A stretch of 64,000 nt of DNA from Virgibacillus salarius (GCF_039521925.1 NZ_BAAACY010000148.1:10782-74781), one strand, 5' to 3'. Positions 16,176 to 25,609 are shown, counted from the stretch's first letter. Notes: a model not told the origin generated them from the sequence alone. Numbers and translations: made by a program.

Positions 16176-18029
16176 TTGAGTATTGCAGCTGCTCAAAAGA
16201 AAGGCTTCGGTGCTGTTATTTGGGATTATTTAACCACAGTCGATCATAAGAAAATTGCGCATTTGTATTTATTCGGCGGTGGCTTCTTTTTCCTACTTGG
16301 CGGACTTGAAGCATTGTTTATTCGTATACAACTGATTAAACCTGAGAATGATTTTTTAAGTGCAGGTTTATATAATGAAATGATAACGATGCATGGTACG
16401 ACTATGATATTCCTTGCAGCTATGCCATTATTGCTAGGAATAATGAACGCTATTATGCCCTTACAGATTGGGGCACGAGATGTAGCCTTTCCATTTTTAA
16501 ATTCACTTGGGTTTTGGCTATTTATGTTTGGTGGGGTTCTTTTAAACTGTAGCTGGTTCCTCGGAGGCGCTCCTGATGCAGGTTGGACTGCCTACACACC
16601 ATTATCAACCACGTCTCCTGGTCATGGAGTGGACTTTTATATCCTAGGTCTCCAGATTTCGGGTGCAGGGACATTAATGGGTGGTATTAACTTTTTAGTA
16701 ACAATAGTTACAATGCGTGCACCAGGCATGACATATATGCGTATGCCGCTCTTCACTTGGACGACATTTGTAACAAGCGTGCTAATTTTATTTGCCTTTC
16801 CAGCTTTAACAGTTGGACTGTTTTTATTAATGTTTGACCGTATGTTCGGATCTGCGTTCTTTGAAGTTTCGCTTGGAGGAAATGCAGTTATCTGGCAGCA
16901 TCTATTTTGGATATTTGGTCATCCAGAGGTTTACATTTTAATACTTCCAGCATTTGGTGTGTTTAGTGATATATTCGCAACCTTCTCTAAGAAGCGATTA
17001 TTCGGTTATACTGCCATGGTATTTGCTACAATACTGATCGCATTCTTAGGTTTTATGGTTTGGGCACACCATATGTTTACCGTGGGTCTTGGACCTGTTG
17101 CTAATGCTATTTTTGCGATTGCTACGATGGCGATCGCCGTACCTACTGGTATTAAGATCTTTAACTGGTTGGCAACAATGTGGGGCGGTAGCATTACGAT
17201 TAATTCCGCAATGCTTTGGTCATTAGCATTTATTCCATCATTTACAATCGGTGGAATGACAGGGGTAATGCTTGCCTCAGCTGTTGCAGACTATCAATAT
17301 CACGATTCTTATTTTGTTGTAGCTCACTTCCACTATGTTATTGTAGGTGGAGTAGTATTTGGTATTTTGGCAGCCTTACATTATTGGTGGCCGAAGATGT
17401 TTGGAAAAATTCTAAATGAAGCCTTAGGTAAATTATCGTTCTGGTTATTCTTTATCGGCTTCCATTTAACTTTCTTTATTCAACACTTTTTAGGTCTAAT
17501 GGGTATGCCTCGACGCTATTGGGTATTCTTAGAGGATCAAGGCTTGGATATAGGTAACCTAGTTAGTACTATAGGAGCACTGTTAATGGGTGTTGGAGGT
17601 CTTTTATTTGTTATTAACATCATCTATACATCTGTTAAAGGAGAAAAAGCTCCAGCGGATCCTTGGGACGGTCGTACGTTAGAATGGGCTATTCCTTCTC
17701 CACCACCGTTCTATAACTTTAAGCAAACACCACTTGTACGTGGGCTTGATCCACTATGGATTGAGAAAACGGAAGGTAAGGGTGAAATGACTGCCGCCGA
17801 GCCACTTGGGGACATTCATATGCCTAATGGATCTATTTTACCTTTCATCATGTCATTAGGTTTCTTTATTGCAGGGTTTGGATTTATTTATCAGGTGGAT
17901 CAAAAAGCATGGTTAGTAGCTGTGTTTGCCGGTATGGGTATTGCGCTAGCTTGTATGCTTATTCGCTCTTTGAAAGATTACCATGGCTTTCATATTACCA
18001 AAGAAGAACTTGAAAGGGAGGCTGACTAA
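16176..18029 (+). CDS. ctaD: Cytochrome c oxidase subunit I
   Basis: The 617-residue catalytic subunit reduces oxygen to water and pumps protons. Signature segments are MHGTTMIFLAAMPLL (haem a His), WQHLFWIFGHPEVYILILPAFG (CuB His and cross-linked Tyr, with the E/PEVY K-channel region), WAHHMFTVG (paired CuB His) and the HFHYVIVGG haem ligands. Extra C-terminal helices are normal for Bacillus caa3. The start is TTG at 16176, with AAGGGAGG upstream. Its stop codon is followed one base later by the ctaE ATG. Confidence 0.97.
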   Translation: MSIAAAQKKGFGAVIWDYLTTVDHKKIAHLYLFGGGFFFLLGGLEALFIRIQLIKPENDFLSAGLYNEMITMHGTTMIFLAAMPLLLGIMNAIMPLQIGARDVAFPFLNSLGFWLFMFGGVLLNCSWFLGGAPDAGWTAYTPLSTTSPGHGVDFYILGLQISGAGTLMGGINFLVTIVTMRAPGMTYMRMPLFTWTTFVTSVLILFAFPALTVGLFLLMFDRMFGSAFFEVSLGGNAVIWQHLFWIFGHPEVYILILPAFGVFSDIFATFSKKRLFGYTAMVFATILIAFLGFMVWAHHMFTVGLGPVANAIFAIATMAIAVPTGIKIFNWLATMWGGSITINSAMLWSLAFIPSFTIGGMTGVMLASAVADYQYHDSYFVVAHFHYVIVGGVVFGILAALHYWWPKMFGKILNEALGKLSFWLFFIGFHLTFFIQHFLGLMGMPRRYWVFLEDQGLDIGNLVSTIGALLMGVGGLLFVINIIYTSVKGEKAPADPWDGRTLEWAIPSPPPFYNFKQTPLVRGLDPLWIEKTEGKGEMTAAEPLGDIHMPNGSILPFIMSLGFFIAGFGFIYQVDQKAWLVAVFAGMGIALACMLIRSLKDYHGFHITKEELEREAD

Positions 18030-18030
18030 T

Positions 18031-18654
18031 ATGAGTCACGATCATTCCTTAAATCCAGAAACGATGCCTCAGGAACCAGAAAAGGCTACCCTTGAAGGTA
18101 AAAATAAATTCCTTGGGCTATGGTTCTTCTTAGGCGGTGAGACAGTTTTATTCGCCAGTTTGTTTGGGACTTTCTTAGCATTGAGAAATTCAACTGCAGA
18201 CGGTCCTGCTGGTGAAGAAATTTTTGGCTTAGAGCTTGTTTTTCTAATGACAATGCTTTTATTAACTAGTTCACTTACTAGTGTGTATGCGATGTATCAT
18301 ATGAAGAACAATGACTTTAAGAAAATGCAATTATGGTTAGGGATCACTGCATTTCTTGGTATTGGATTCCTAGCTTGTGAAATATATGAGTTTTATCATT
18401 ATATTCACGAGTATCATTTTACGTTTAGATCGTCTGCTTTTGGTTCAGCGTTCTATACGTTAGTAGGTTTCCATGGAGGGCACGTAGCGTTTGGGCTTAG
18501 TTGGTTAATTGCCATTATGGTTCGAAATGCGAAGCGTGGTTTAAACCTATATAATGCACCAAAATATTACACATTCAGCTTGTATTGGCACTTTATTGAT
18601 GTCGTATGGGTATTTATCTTTACGGTTGTATACCTAATGGGAAAGGTGGGTTAA
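18031..18654 (+). CDS. ctaE: Cytochrome c oxidase subunit III
   Basis: The 207-residue subunit has five hydrophobic helices, the FLGLWFFLGGETVLFASLFGT start of the membrane part, and the GFHGGHVAFGL and YWHFIDVVWVFIFTVVYL signatures. It stabilises the oxidase core. The chosen start is ATG at 18031, which is preceded by AAGGGAGG and gives the usual MSHDH beginning; an in-frame ATG at 17983 lies inside ctaD and has no ribosome site. It is tightly coupled to ctaD and ctaF. Confidence 0.95.
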   Translation: MSHDHSLNPETMPQEPEKATLEGKNKFLGLWFFLGGETVLFASLFGTFLALRNSTADGPAGEEIFGLELVFLMTMLLLTSSLTSVYAMYHMKNNDFKKMQLWLGITAFLGIGFLACEIYEFYHYIHEYHFTFRSSAFGSAFYTLVGFHGGHVAFGLSWLIAIMVRNAKRGLNLYNAPKYYTFSLYWHFIDVVWVFIFTVVYLMGKVG

Positions 18655-18657
18655 TTC

Positions 18658-18972
18658 ATGACGGATAACACCAATACCAATTCGTTCCAAAAGCAAAAGA
18701 ATAAAGAAGAAATGAAGAAGCAACTTATTACTTTTGCTCTTATGATTGGATTTACCATTATAGCTTTTGCTATTGTTGCAACTGAAGCAATGGATAAAAT
18801 GTTCGCTATTCCTCTACTGCTAATTTTAGCAGTAGTTCAAGTAGCATTTCAGTTCTATTATTTTATGCATATGAAGGATAAGGGACATGAGTTTCCATCC
18901 ATGATGATTTATGGTGGTATATGGGCTGCTATATTAACGGTAGCAGCATTAGTAGCCATTGTTTGGTGGTAG
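18658..18972 (+). CDS. ctaF: Cytochrome c oxidase subunit IV
   Basis: The 104-residue protein has a polar 20-residue head and three membrane helices (about residues 24-42, 49-68 and 79-101), with FYYFMHMKDKGHEFPSMM between helices two and three. This matches bacterial small subunit IV, an assembly and stability component. ATG at 18658 follows GAAAGGTGGG, three bases after ctaE. It ends the ctaBCDEF unit; an R2 repeat with a hairpin follows within ten bases. Confidence 0.93.
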   Translation: MTDNTNTNSFQKQKNKEEMKKQLITFALMIGFTIIAFAIVATEAMDKMFAIPLLLILAVVQVAFQFYYFMHMKDKGHEFPSMMIYGGIWAAILTVAALVAIVWW

Positions 18973-18979
18973 GATAAAA

Positions 18980-19274
18980 GAGGCTGAGACAAAAGAATGA
19001 AGAAACAATAAAAAACGAACGATGATTAGTTGGAAATAATTATCGTTCGTTTTTTGATCAAAATAATTCATTTAGCACCTGAAATAAGCGAGACTCCGGC
19101 GGGAACAGCACGAGTCCGAAGATCCACTTGGTAACGTGTTTTTCTTTACCAAGTTAGCTGAGGCTGTGTCCGTGGAACGAGTATGTTTTTGCGGTGCGGC
19201 GATGATACTCCTATTGATAACATGATTATTCGTATGTTGAGTAAAGAAGTTGTGTTTTGTCCCAGCCTCTTTTT
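18980..19274 (+). repeat. R2 dispersed repeat, complete copy D
   Basis: This is the reference copy of R2. Ends are inverted: AGGCTGAGACAAAA at 18981-18994 and TTTTGTCCCAGCCT at 19255-19268. Inside are a leading hairpin, then CATTTAGCACCTGAAATAAG, CGAGACTCCGGCGGGAACAG, CACGAGTCCGAAGATCCAC, TTTTTCTTTACCAAGTTAG, and GATAACATGATTATTCGTAT. No open frame fits a protein. R1 copy D starts three bases after it. Confidence 0.85.
19012..19061 (+). terminator. R2 leading hairpin acting as ctaF terminator
   Basis: The arms AACGAACGATGATTA and TAATTATCGTTCGTT (one G-U pair) are followed by a T run. It lies 40 bases past the ctaF stop codon. Confidence 0.8.
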
Positions 19275-19276
19275 CT

Positions 19277-19475
19277 TAGTCTAAGAAATTATAAAATTAG
19301 CCCATTTGGATAAATAGGCGCGTGTTAAGTCACGTCCAGTTCCAGCTCCCAGAAACGAGGCTACTTCATGAATCGTCCTAATCTAAGCCATCATCGGCTC
19401 GCGAGCTCATCGTGATTCTTTTATCTCGGTTGACTTGCTTCAGTCGCTACGTTTCTATTCGGCGCTTACGCTTTT
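19277..19475 (+). repeat. R1 dispersed repeat, copy D
   Basis: This copy is complete, from TAGTCTAAGAAATTATAAAAT to GGCGCTTACGCTTTT, directly 3' of R2 copy D. The small GGCGA/TCGCC hairpin has drifted (GGCTA/TCGTCC). Confidence 0.85.
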
Positions 19476-19585
19476 GTTCTTGCTTTATGCTAGTGTTTTC
19501 TAAAAGTCGTCACATTATAAGTGTGTGTTAATATTCATATTCAGTTATAATAGTGAGGACAATCCTTTTATAGAGGTGAATAATA

Positions 19586-20485
19586 ATGTGGCTAGAATTA
19601 CAGATCTTCGGATTTCGTGCCTTATGGAGTCCGTATTTTCTATTATTTGTAATCGGATTGGGTGTCGCTTACTTTTTAGTTACAGGTCCATATCGTCATA
19701 AATTTGGTGGAACTGATAAACCGACGAGTAAACAGCAAGTTATGTTCTATATCGCAATCTTTTTACTTTACGTAGTTAAGGGAGCACCGATAGATTTGCT
19801 TTCACATATTATGCTAACTGCTCACATGGTACAGATGGCAATTTACTACTTAGTATTTCCTATACTCGTAATAAAGGGAATTCCAACTTGGATTTGGAAA
19901 AAAGTAATTGGAGCACCAATTATTAAACCGCTTTTTAACTTATTAACTAAACCGTTAATTTCACTGCTCCTGTTTAATGCACTATTTTCCATCTATCACA
20001 TTCCTGTAATCTTTGACTTTGCTAAATCCAATCCGATTGCACATACAACTATTTCACTTGTAATACTTGCAGCAGCTTTCATTGTTTGGTGGCCAATCTT
20101 ATCACCAATTAAAGAAATGGATACAATGCGACCACTAGTGAAAATAGGGTATATTTTTGCTAATGGTGTGTTAATCACTCCAGCATGTGTGTTGATCATA
20201 TTTGCAGACCATCCTTTATTTGCTGCATATAGTCAAGATGGAGCCTGGTTACAGGCGCTTGCTTTATGCGTTCCGGGAGAGGTACTAGAGGGAATATCTT
20301 TTTCCATTTCTGGACCTGAAATGTTCTCCCCAATGAGTACCGTTGAGGATCAGCAATTAGGTGGGATTATTATGAAAATCATGCAGGAAATCACCTATGG
20401 TATTCTGTTAGGTAGAATTTTCTTTAAGTGGTTTAATCAAGAGAGCTTGAGAGTCGATCCAATACCAGCAGATATAAGAAATTAA
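19586..20485 (+). CDS. ctaG: Cytochrome c oxidase assembly factor CtaG
   Basis: The 299-residue protein has about seven membrane helices and the caa3_CtaG pattern: LYVVKGAPIDLLSHIMLTAHMVQMAIYYLVFP around residue 60, IYHIPVIFDFA near 134, and FADHPLFAAYSQD near 205. It is needed to form the CuB-containing caa3 oxidase in B. subtilis. ATG at 19586 follows AGAGGTG. In B. subtilis it closely follows ctaF; here about 610 bases of R2 and R1 repeats separate them, so it probably has its own promoter. TTATAAT at about 19543 is a candidate -10. Confidence 0.93.
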   Translation: MWLELQIFGFRALWSPYFLLFVIGLGVAYFLVTGPYRHKFGGTDKPTSKQQVMFYIAIFLLYVVKGAPIDLLSHIMLTAHMVQMAIYYLVFPILVIKGIPTWIWKKVIGAPIIKPLFNLLTKPLISLLLFNALFSIYHIPVIFDFAKSNPIAHTTISLVILAAAFIVWWPILSPIKEMDTMRPLVKIGYIFANGVLITPACVLIIFADHPLFAAYSQDGAWLQALALCVPGEVLEGISFSISGPEMFSPMSTVEDQQLGGIIMKIMQEITYGILLGRIFFKWFNQESLRVDPIPADIRN

Positions 20486-20557
20486 CAAAGATTTATTCCT
20501 ATAGAAAAGATTACTAATATTGTTTTCAGCACTTTACTTAATTGCAATTTTAGTCCT

Positions 20558-20608
20558 AAGCCTCACCTCTTTTATCTAGTTACTTGGTAATTAGGTGGGG
20601 GCTTTGTT
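20558..20608 (+). terminator. ctaG terminator
   Basis: The arms AAGCCTCACCT and AGGTGGGGGCTT pair around a 24-base loop; the T run is poor. The 378-base interval up to the next gene holds nothing else I recognise. Confidence 0.55.
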
Positions 20609-20863
20609 GTGTTTAGGAATTTTTTTATACTGGTGTAAAATTGAAATACTAATAATATGACATTATGTTGTAAAAATAGTATCAGTAAGTCTATTTTAAA
20701 TGGAAACCGTATTTTTAAGCATAAGCTAAAACTGATTCGTCCATAATGACTTTATCAGGACGTCGTGATTTTAGCCTTTAACAAAATATGATAAAATATA
20801 AAAGCATAATCTTGAGGTTTGCTGAGTTACTTATGCATTTTTAGAAGGGAGCACATATTTTCT

Positions 20864-21319
20864 ATGCCTTTATTGCCCACTATTAGTACGTTTTTTATTG
20901 TTCTTAGTGCAGTATTAGTCGCTTTTGGCTGGCGATTTATTGTTAAAGGAGAGGCGAAAAGCCACAAGAAAACGATGATTGCCGCTGCAATTAGTGCATT
21001 GCTGTTTTTTATTATTTATATATCAAGAACTATTTTTATTGGTAATACGAGCTTTGGAGGACCAGAGGATCTTGAAATATATTATACGATTTTCTTGATT
21101 TTTCACATTACCTTAGCTACAACGGGGGCTGTTTTTGGTATTACAACGTTGGTATTGGCATTTAAGCGTAAGATCAGCGTACATAGAAAAATAGGTCCGA
21201 TTACGAGTATAATTTGGTTTTTAAGCGCGTCTACCGGAGTAATTGTTTATCTTTTACTATATATACTCTATGAGGGTGGAGAAACAACTAGTTTAATAAA
21301 AGCAATTTTAGGAACATAG
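20864..21319 (+). CDS. DUF420 family membrane protein (YozB-like)
   Basis: The 151-residue protein has four membrane helices with histidines in SHKKTMIAAAIS and HITLATTGAVFG and HRKIGPITSIIW, the DUF420 layout. Members next to ctaG are linked to oxidase assembly; the staphylococcal CtaM is, to my recollection, a member. The start is ATG at 20864, giving MPLLPTISTFFIVLSA; a frame extension to 20819 has no ribosome site. The AGGGAG lies 12 bases upstream, a long spacing. A strong terminator follows immediately. Confidence 0.85.
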   Translation: MPLLPTISTFFIVLSAVLVAFGWRFIVKGEAKSHKKTMIAAAISALLFFIIYISRTIFIGNTSFGGPEDLEIYYTIFLIFHITLATTGAVFGITTLVLAFKRKISVHRKIGPITSIIWFLSASTGVIVYLLLYILYEGGETTSLIKAILGT

Positions 21320-21356
21320 AAAAGAGTTAGAGGCTTAAGCCTCTAACTCTTTTTAT
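21320..21356. terminator. Bidirectional terminator
   Basis: A near-perfect stem AAAGAGTTAGAGGCT / AGCCTCTAACTCTTT, about 15 bp, lies between two convergent genes and overlaps the last codon of the permease gene on the minus strand. Confidence 0.85.
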
Positions 21357-22411
21357 ATTTTTATATTCCAGTTAATAATACCTGCCTCTTTTGCTGAATT
21401 AAACGCGATTACTAGTAGTGGACCGAGTATAAATCCGAATAGACCTAGGAGTTTTAGTCCAATGAACATGGATATTAAGGTGGCTAATGGTGACAATCCT
21501 ATATGCTGTCCCATCACTTTTGGCTCAACTGTTCGACGGATAGCAAGTAGGATAACAGCAAGCACGGCGAGTTGAATCCCCATCCCCGTATCGCCAGCGA
21601 GGAACATAAATATCGACCAAGGTCCAAGGATGGCAATTGAACCAATGATTGGAATTAAGTCAATCACCCAAATGATTAATGACATAATAATCGCTACTTC
21701 AGGTGCTATGAAAAATAATCCAATCAATGTTACAGCTAGAATAATAAGGCTCACAAGAAACTGAGCTTTGAAGAAACCCAAAAATACACTCGTCAGCCTT
21801 GCGTTCATAAACGATACTTGTTCTGCTGTTTCTTTCGTCATTACGTGATACATTTTGGCCTTTAGCAATGGTAGTTCAACCATAAATAAAAATAAAGCAA
21901 TTAAATAGACAATGAAACTAATTAAGTATTGAGGAACCGTTGCAAATACTTGTGCAATTCGATCAAGCGTGAATTTCTCTTTAGCAGTTTCACTTAGTGC
22001 ATTCAAATTGGCTTCGATGCTAGATGATACCTGATTAACAAATTCAGATGGTAAATCATCTGTATATTGCTGAACTTCTGTTTCCCATTCCCTATAGATT
22101 CGGTTCAATTCATTGAAATGAGAAGGCACATCTTCAACAAAATTAACTACTTGTGTGACAGCCCTTGTAACAGTAAAGGTCCCTGCTACTCCAAGTACGA
22201 TTAAAAACAGTAAGAAAACGATAGTCACTGAGATTTTTCTGTTGACTTTTAATCTTCTTTGAATTAGTCGAATTACTGGATTTAGGAAAAGGGCAGAAAC
22301 AAATGCTACAATCAAAGGTATTGATATGGGCAAAATAAAAATCGCAACTAAAATGATGAATATACCTAAAAAAATGAGTGTCCAATGGCGTTTTGTTATA
22401 TTTCGAAACAA
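21353..22411 (-). CDS. AI-2E family transporter (permease)
   Basis: The 352-residue protein belongs to the AI-2E/PerM superfamily: paired N-terminal helices, a soluble segment rich in charge (residues about 80-150), then a cluster of C-terminal helices with IWVIDLIPIIGSIAILGPW near 245 and VEPKVMGQHIGLSPLATLISMFIGLKLLGLFGFILGPLL near 290. The family includes ion antiporters and export permeases, and the substrate cannot be told. The start is probably TTG at 22409-22411; the AAAGGAG lies 13 bases upstream, a long spacing. Not part of the ylb set in B. subtilis that I recall. Confidence 0.85.
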   Translation of the reverse strand: MFRNITKRHWTLIFLGIFIILVAIFILPISIPLIVAFVSALFLNPVIRLIQRRLKVNRKISVTIVFLLFLIVLGVAGTFTVTRAVTQVVNFVEDVPSHFNELNRIYREWETEVQQYTDDLPSEFVNQVSSSIEANLNALSETAKEKFTLDRIAQVFATVPQYLISFIVYLIALFLFMVELPLLKAKMYHVMTKETAEQVSFMNARLTSVFLGFFKAQFLVSLIILAVTLIGLFFIAPEVAIIMSLIIWVIDLIPIIGSIAILGPWSIFMFLAGDTGMGIQLAVLAVILLAIRRTVEPKVMGQHIGLSPLATLISMFIGLKLLGLFGFILGPLLVIAFNSAKEAGIINWNIKI

Positions 22412-22577
22412 CTTATTACGATGGCTCCTTTCCTAGAAAAAACAGTTACAAATATATAAAAAATATAGCATTTATTTTTGAATTTGAACAGAATAATATT
22501 TCTAAAAACTTCCATGCACAACGGCTTATATACTTTTTATATCTAAATGTTATGTTACATATATACATGGAATGTGT

Positions 22578-22618
22578 AAAAAAACCGGCTACTCTCATAC
22601 TTAGGAGTAGTCGGCTGC
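22578..22618 (-). terminator. yugN terminator
   Basis: On the minus strand, AGCCGACTACTCCT and AGAGTAGCCGGTT pair with mismatches and are followed by six T residues, just past the yugN stop codon. Confidence 0.75.
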
Positions 22619-22625
22619 TAGTTAT

Positions 22626-22991
22626 TTATTGGTTGAATTGTTCAATTTCAGATTTCACTTTACTAACTAAGTTATTTGCACGTTCAACTAAATTTTCTGG
22701 AAAGCCTTCTTCCTCTCCATATTCAACCCCATGCGGGTAATAGTGCTTTCCTAATAAAGGTGTCATTAGTTTGATGACGGCGTTTCCACGATCGACATCA
22801 CCTTCAACAGCATAGCCTTGAATTCGAATGTAGTATGTAATATTCTTTTCTTTGGAATCCATTCGGTAATCATAAGTGACACGTTCATAATCCCATTGAC
22901 CTGCACGAATAAAAGCATGTTTAGCAGTTAAATGATCCAGTGGCTTTAAATCAATAACCAAGTCTTCCAATCCTGTATTTTCTAATCTCAT
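22626..22991 (-). CDS. yugN: YugN-like family protein
   Basis: The 121-residue soluble protein matches the YugN family: LENTGLEDLVIDLKPLDHL at the start, AGQWDYERVTYDYRMD near 33, TYYIRIQGYAVEGDV near 52 and LLGKHYYPHGVEYGEEEGFP near 80. No function is known. ATG at 22989-22991 is six bases after AGGTGAGGTG; an upstream GTG at 23000 overlaps that ribosome site. In B. subtilis yugN is elsewhere, so its position here is different. Confidence 0.88.
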   Translation of the reverse strand: MRLENTGLEDLVIDLKPLDHLTAKHAFIRAGQWDYERVTYDYRMDSKEKNITYYIRIQGYAVEGDVDRGNAVIKLMTPLLGKHYYPHGVEYGEEEGFPENLVERANNLVSKVKSEIEQFNQ

Positions 22992-23291
22992 TTTATCCAC
23001 CTCACCTAATAGTCCTCACTATACTATATTAGTATGAATTGCAAGAACTTGCAATTGAAAAGACATATTGAAAAATAGGATAAATTCCTACAGGATGACT
23101 GCTAATATAACTATTGGATATTCGCAGGACTGAAATTGTTGTAATGGGTTCTATTTGCGTATTTTGAAAGTGAAATTATTTGCCGAACTTGGCATTTTTT
23201 TATATGATTACCATTAAAATAATAGAGAAGATAGCATGATTTATATATTAGAATCATATATATACCATAAAACGTAAAAGGAGACTATATA

Positions 23292-24359
23292 ATGCGATTT
23301 ATTAAAAGCATCATACTTTTATCTCTATTAGCGGTAGTAGGATTCTATTTCTTGGAGCAAAATGATATGTCTCCGGAAGCAACAATAGAATCAATTAGTG
23401 ATTCGGTAAAAGAAAAGCAACAATTACTTAAAACAAAAGTTGTACCTGAGAAAAAGGAAGAAATTCCATTAGCAGGTGAACTTTTTCAATGGTTTGGTAA
23501 ATCAACCGATGCATTAATTCAAAGCATGGGAAAACCTACTAGAAAAGATCCAAGTGCTTACGGATACACTTGGTGGGTTTATACGGATCAAAAAGAAACC
23601 TATGTGCAATTTGGGGTGGCAGATGATAAAATTCAAACAATCTATGCAACTGGAAATAATATTAACATAAAGTCTGTTACACTGGGCGAGTCTTATGAAA
23701 ACATAAGCAAACAGTTTAATTTTTCAGATGAAGTAACTTATCGAAATGGATTAACTTCATATACGTTTAAGCTTAAAGATGAAGATAAAAAAATGCGGCC
23801 ACTCGTAAAATTATCCGATTCTGTCTTTATGCAACTCTATTTCGATACATTTACGAATACATTATCCTCTGTACGAGTGTTAGAAGCGGAAACGTTATTA
23901 AAGCATCAGCCTTATGAGCTTCAGTACCGAGGGAATTTGCCTGAGCAGCCCGATTTAACAAACGAACAATGGGCAAAGGTAGAGGAAGGTATGGAACAAC
24001 AGATTTTTGATATAACAAATGTGATGCGACATAAGCAAGGGAAAACAACGTTAAAATGGGAAAAATCTGTAGGTGAAGTAGCATTTCTGCATAGTAAAGA
24101 TATGTCAGATAATAATTATTTTTCCCATTCTAGTTTAGATGGAAGAGGTTTAAAAGATAGGTTAGATGAAGGGAAGGTTTCATTCGTATCAGCAGGTGAG
24201 AACATTGCCGCGCAATATCCAGATGCTGCAGCTGCTATGGAAGGATGGTTGAATAGTGAAGGGCATCGAAAGGCATTGCTGAGTGATGATTATACCCACC
24301 TAGGGGTAGGTGTTTACCGCTTATATTATACACAAAATTTCTTAGCAAAAGCGTTCTAA
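23292..24359 (+). CDS. ylbC: CAP-domain protein YlbC
   Basis: The 355-residue protein has an N-terminal hydrophobic helix (residues 5-20, signal or anchor), a CAP-associated domain (about 60-200, including LIQSMGKPTRKDPSAYGYTWWVY), and a C-terminal CAP/SCP domain with HSKDMSDNNYFSHSS, AGENIAAQY and GWLNSEGHRKALL motifs. It is probably outside the cell; the CAP domain's exact role in bacilli is unknown. ATG at 23292 follows AAAAGGAG. It starts the ylbC-ylbG series, and a hairpin directly follows it. Confidence 0.9.
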   Translation: MRFIKSIILLSLLAVVGFYFLEQNDMSPEATIESISDSVKEKQQLLKTKVVPEKKEEIPLAGELFQWFGKSTDALIQSMGKPTRKDPSAYGYTWWVYTDQKETYVQFGVADDKIQTIYATGNNINIKSVTLGESYENISKQFNFSDEVTYRNGLTSYTFKLKDEDKKMRPLVKLSDSVFMQLYFDTFTNTLSSVRVLEAETLLKHQPYELQYRGNLPEQPDLTNEQWAKVEEGMEQQIFDITNVMRHKQGKTTLKWEKSVGEVAFLHSKDMSDNNYFSHSSLDGRGLKDRLDEGKVSFVSAGENIAAQYPDAAAAMEGWLNSEGHRKALLSDDYTHLGVGVYRLYYTQNFLAKAF

Positions 24360-24362
24360 TTG

Positions 24363-24402
24363 TAAGCAAGCGAAGATTTATAATGCTTCGCTTGCTGATT
24401 TT
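24363..24402 (+). terminator. ylbC terminator
   Basis: The arms AGCAAGCGAAG and CTTCGCTTGCT form a perfect 11-bp stem with a ten-base loop, followed by GATTTT. Confidence 0.75.
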
Positions 24403-24473
24403 GAATCACATCTATCATGCCTATGCATAGAATAAATAGTGCATATGACTATGTATTAAAAGAGGTGATGAGG

Positions 24474-24875
24474 ATGAGTGACCAGAAACTACACCCTTCA
24501 GTCCTTGAATTTAAGCAATTTATCAACGAACATCCCAAGCTGATTGAGCATATAAGAAAAAGTGGTAGACCATGGCAGGAAACATATGAAAAATGGGTAT
24601 TACTAGGTGAAGATGACCCTTTTTGGGAAAAATATAAGGGTGATAAATCGCAAACAAAAACCCAAAAAGAAAAAGCAAAAAAGGAAAAAAATTCAGAGCT
24701 ATTCAGTCAGTTAATGAAAATGACAGAATCAATGGATCTAGAAAAAATTCAAAAGCAAATTGAACAGTTTAGTGACTCCATTACGACGATACAAGAACTT
24801 ATTGGACAATTTCAACAAAATAAAAGCACTTCTTCACAACAACCAAATGAAAGAATGGGATGGTTTCGCGACTAA
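24474..24875 (+). CDS. ylbD: YlbD, spore coat family protein
   Basis: The 133-residue protein starts MSDQKLHPSVLEFKQFI, has the family segment RKSGRPWQETYEKWVLLGEDDPFW near 32-55, a lysine-rich linker, and a predicted amphipathic C-terminal helix. YlbD is found in the B. subtilis spore coat. Start ATG at 24474 is six bases after GAGGTG; in-frame codons further upstream lack a site. The stop codon TAA is two bases before the AGGAG of ylbE, so the two are probably co-translated. Confidence 0.85.
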   Translation: MSDQKLHPSVLEFKQFINEHPKLIEHIRKSGRPWQETYEKWVLLGEDDPFWEKYKGDKSQTKTQKEKAKKEKNSELFSQLMKMTESMDLEKIQKQIEQFSDSITTIQELIGQFQQNKSTSSQQPNERMGWFRD

Positions 24876-24886
24876 GGAGTGAAAAT

Positions 24887-25120
24887 ATGGATCCGAATTC
24901 CTATAACTACTTACGACAAAATCCTGAATTATTACGATTTGTTAGACTTAATCCTATCTGGTATCGATATTTATCACGAGATCCTAATCTTATCGAAGAC
25001 ATGAGAAAGGAGTCCAAACGCTTCTATGGAAAAACATTTCCTCAGCAGGTAGAGAAAGTAAATAATCACATTCAAATGGTGGGAATGTTAATGCAGTTTG
25101 CTGGAGCGATGAAGGATTAA
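24887..25120 (+). CDS. ylbE: YlbE-like protein
   Basis: The 77-residue protein matches the YlbE-like family: NSYNYLRQNPELLRFVRLNPIWYRYLSRDP, then MRKESKRFYGKTFPQQVEKVN and a short hydrophobic end MLMQFAGAM. ATG at 24887 follows TAAGGAG, directly behind ylbD. In-frame earlier starts lie inside ylbD. Function is unknown; it is paired with ylbD in sporeformers. Confidence 0.87.
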   Translation: MDPNSYNYLRQNPELLRFVRLNPIWYRYLSRDPNLIEDMRKESKRFYGKTFPQQVEKVNNHIQMVGMLMQFAGAMKD

Positions 25121-25171
25121 TTATTTTCAGAAAGCAGGAAAAGTGATAAGATAAGGATGGAGGTGGATAGG

Positions 25172-25609
25172 ATGATTGCGACAATGGAATATGTAGATAT
25201 TCTAGATCGGTCTGAGCAGCTTGGTAGAATGATTTTAGACTCAGACGTTATGGAAGCCTATAATCGATCTCAGCAGGAACTTGATGAGGACCAACATGCA
25301 CAACGGCTTATACAAGCATTTATAGATATAAAAAGTCATTATGAAGATGTTCAACGTTTCGGTAGATATCATCCAGATTATAATGCGATTATGAAAGAAG
25401 TTCGAAGAGTAAAAAGGGAGATGGACATGAATGATAAAGTTGCTTCCTTTAAGATAGCTGAACGTAATCTACAAAAATTGCTGGATGAAATTAGTAATTA
25501 TGTTGCTCATAGTGTAAGTGAGCAAGTCAAAGCCCCACAAGATGGTGCTGCATTATCCGATAGTGGATGTGGTTGTGGTAGCGGTGGCGGATGTGGATGT
25601 GCATCTTAA
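25172..25609 (+). CDS. ylbF: YlbF / RicF, subunit of the Ric (Y) complex
   Basis: The 145-residue helical protein is the RicF partner of RicA and RicT, a complex that carries iron-sulfur clusters and affects RNA processing with RNase Y and entry into competence and sporulation. Seen are the YlbF/YmcA core (DILDRSEQLGRMILDSDV, YHPDYNAIMKEVRRVKREMD) and the C-terminal cysteine cluster GCGCGSGGGCGCAS, which holds four cysteines. Start ATG at 25172 is five bases after GGAGGTGG; the ATG at 25157 precedes that site. Confidence 0.9.
   Translation: MIATMEYVDILDRSEQLGRMILDSDVMEAYNRSQQELDEDQHAQRLIQAFIDIKSHYEDVQRFGRYHPDYNAIMKEVRRVKREMDMNDKVASFKIAERNLQKLLDEISNYVAHSVSEQVKAPQDGAALSDSGCGCGSGGGCGCAS

Noticed and set aside
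17983..18030. Upstream start for ctaE inside ctaD
   Set aside because: The added 16 codons overlap ctaD, have no ribosome site and are unlike CtaE N-termini; ATG at 18031 has AAGGGAGG.
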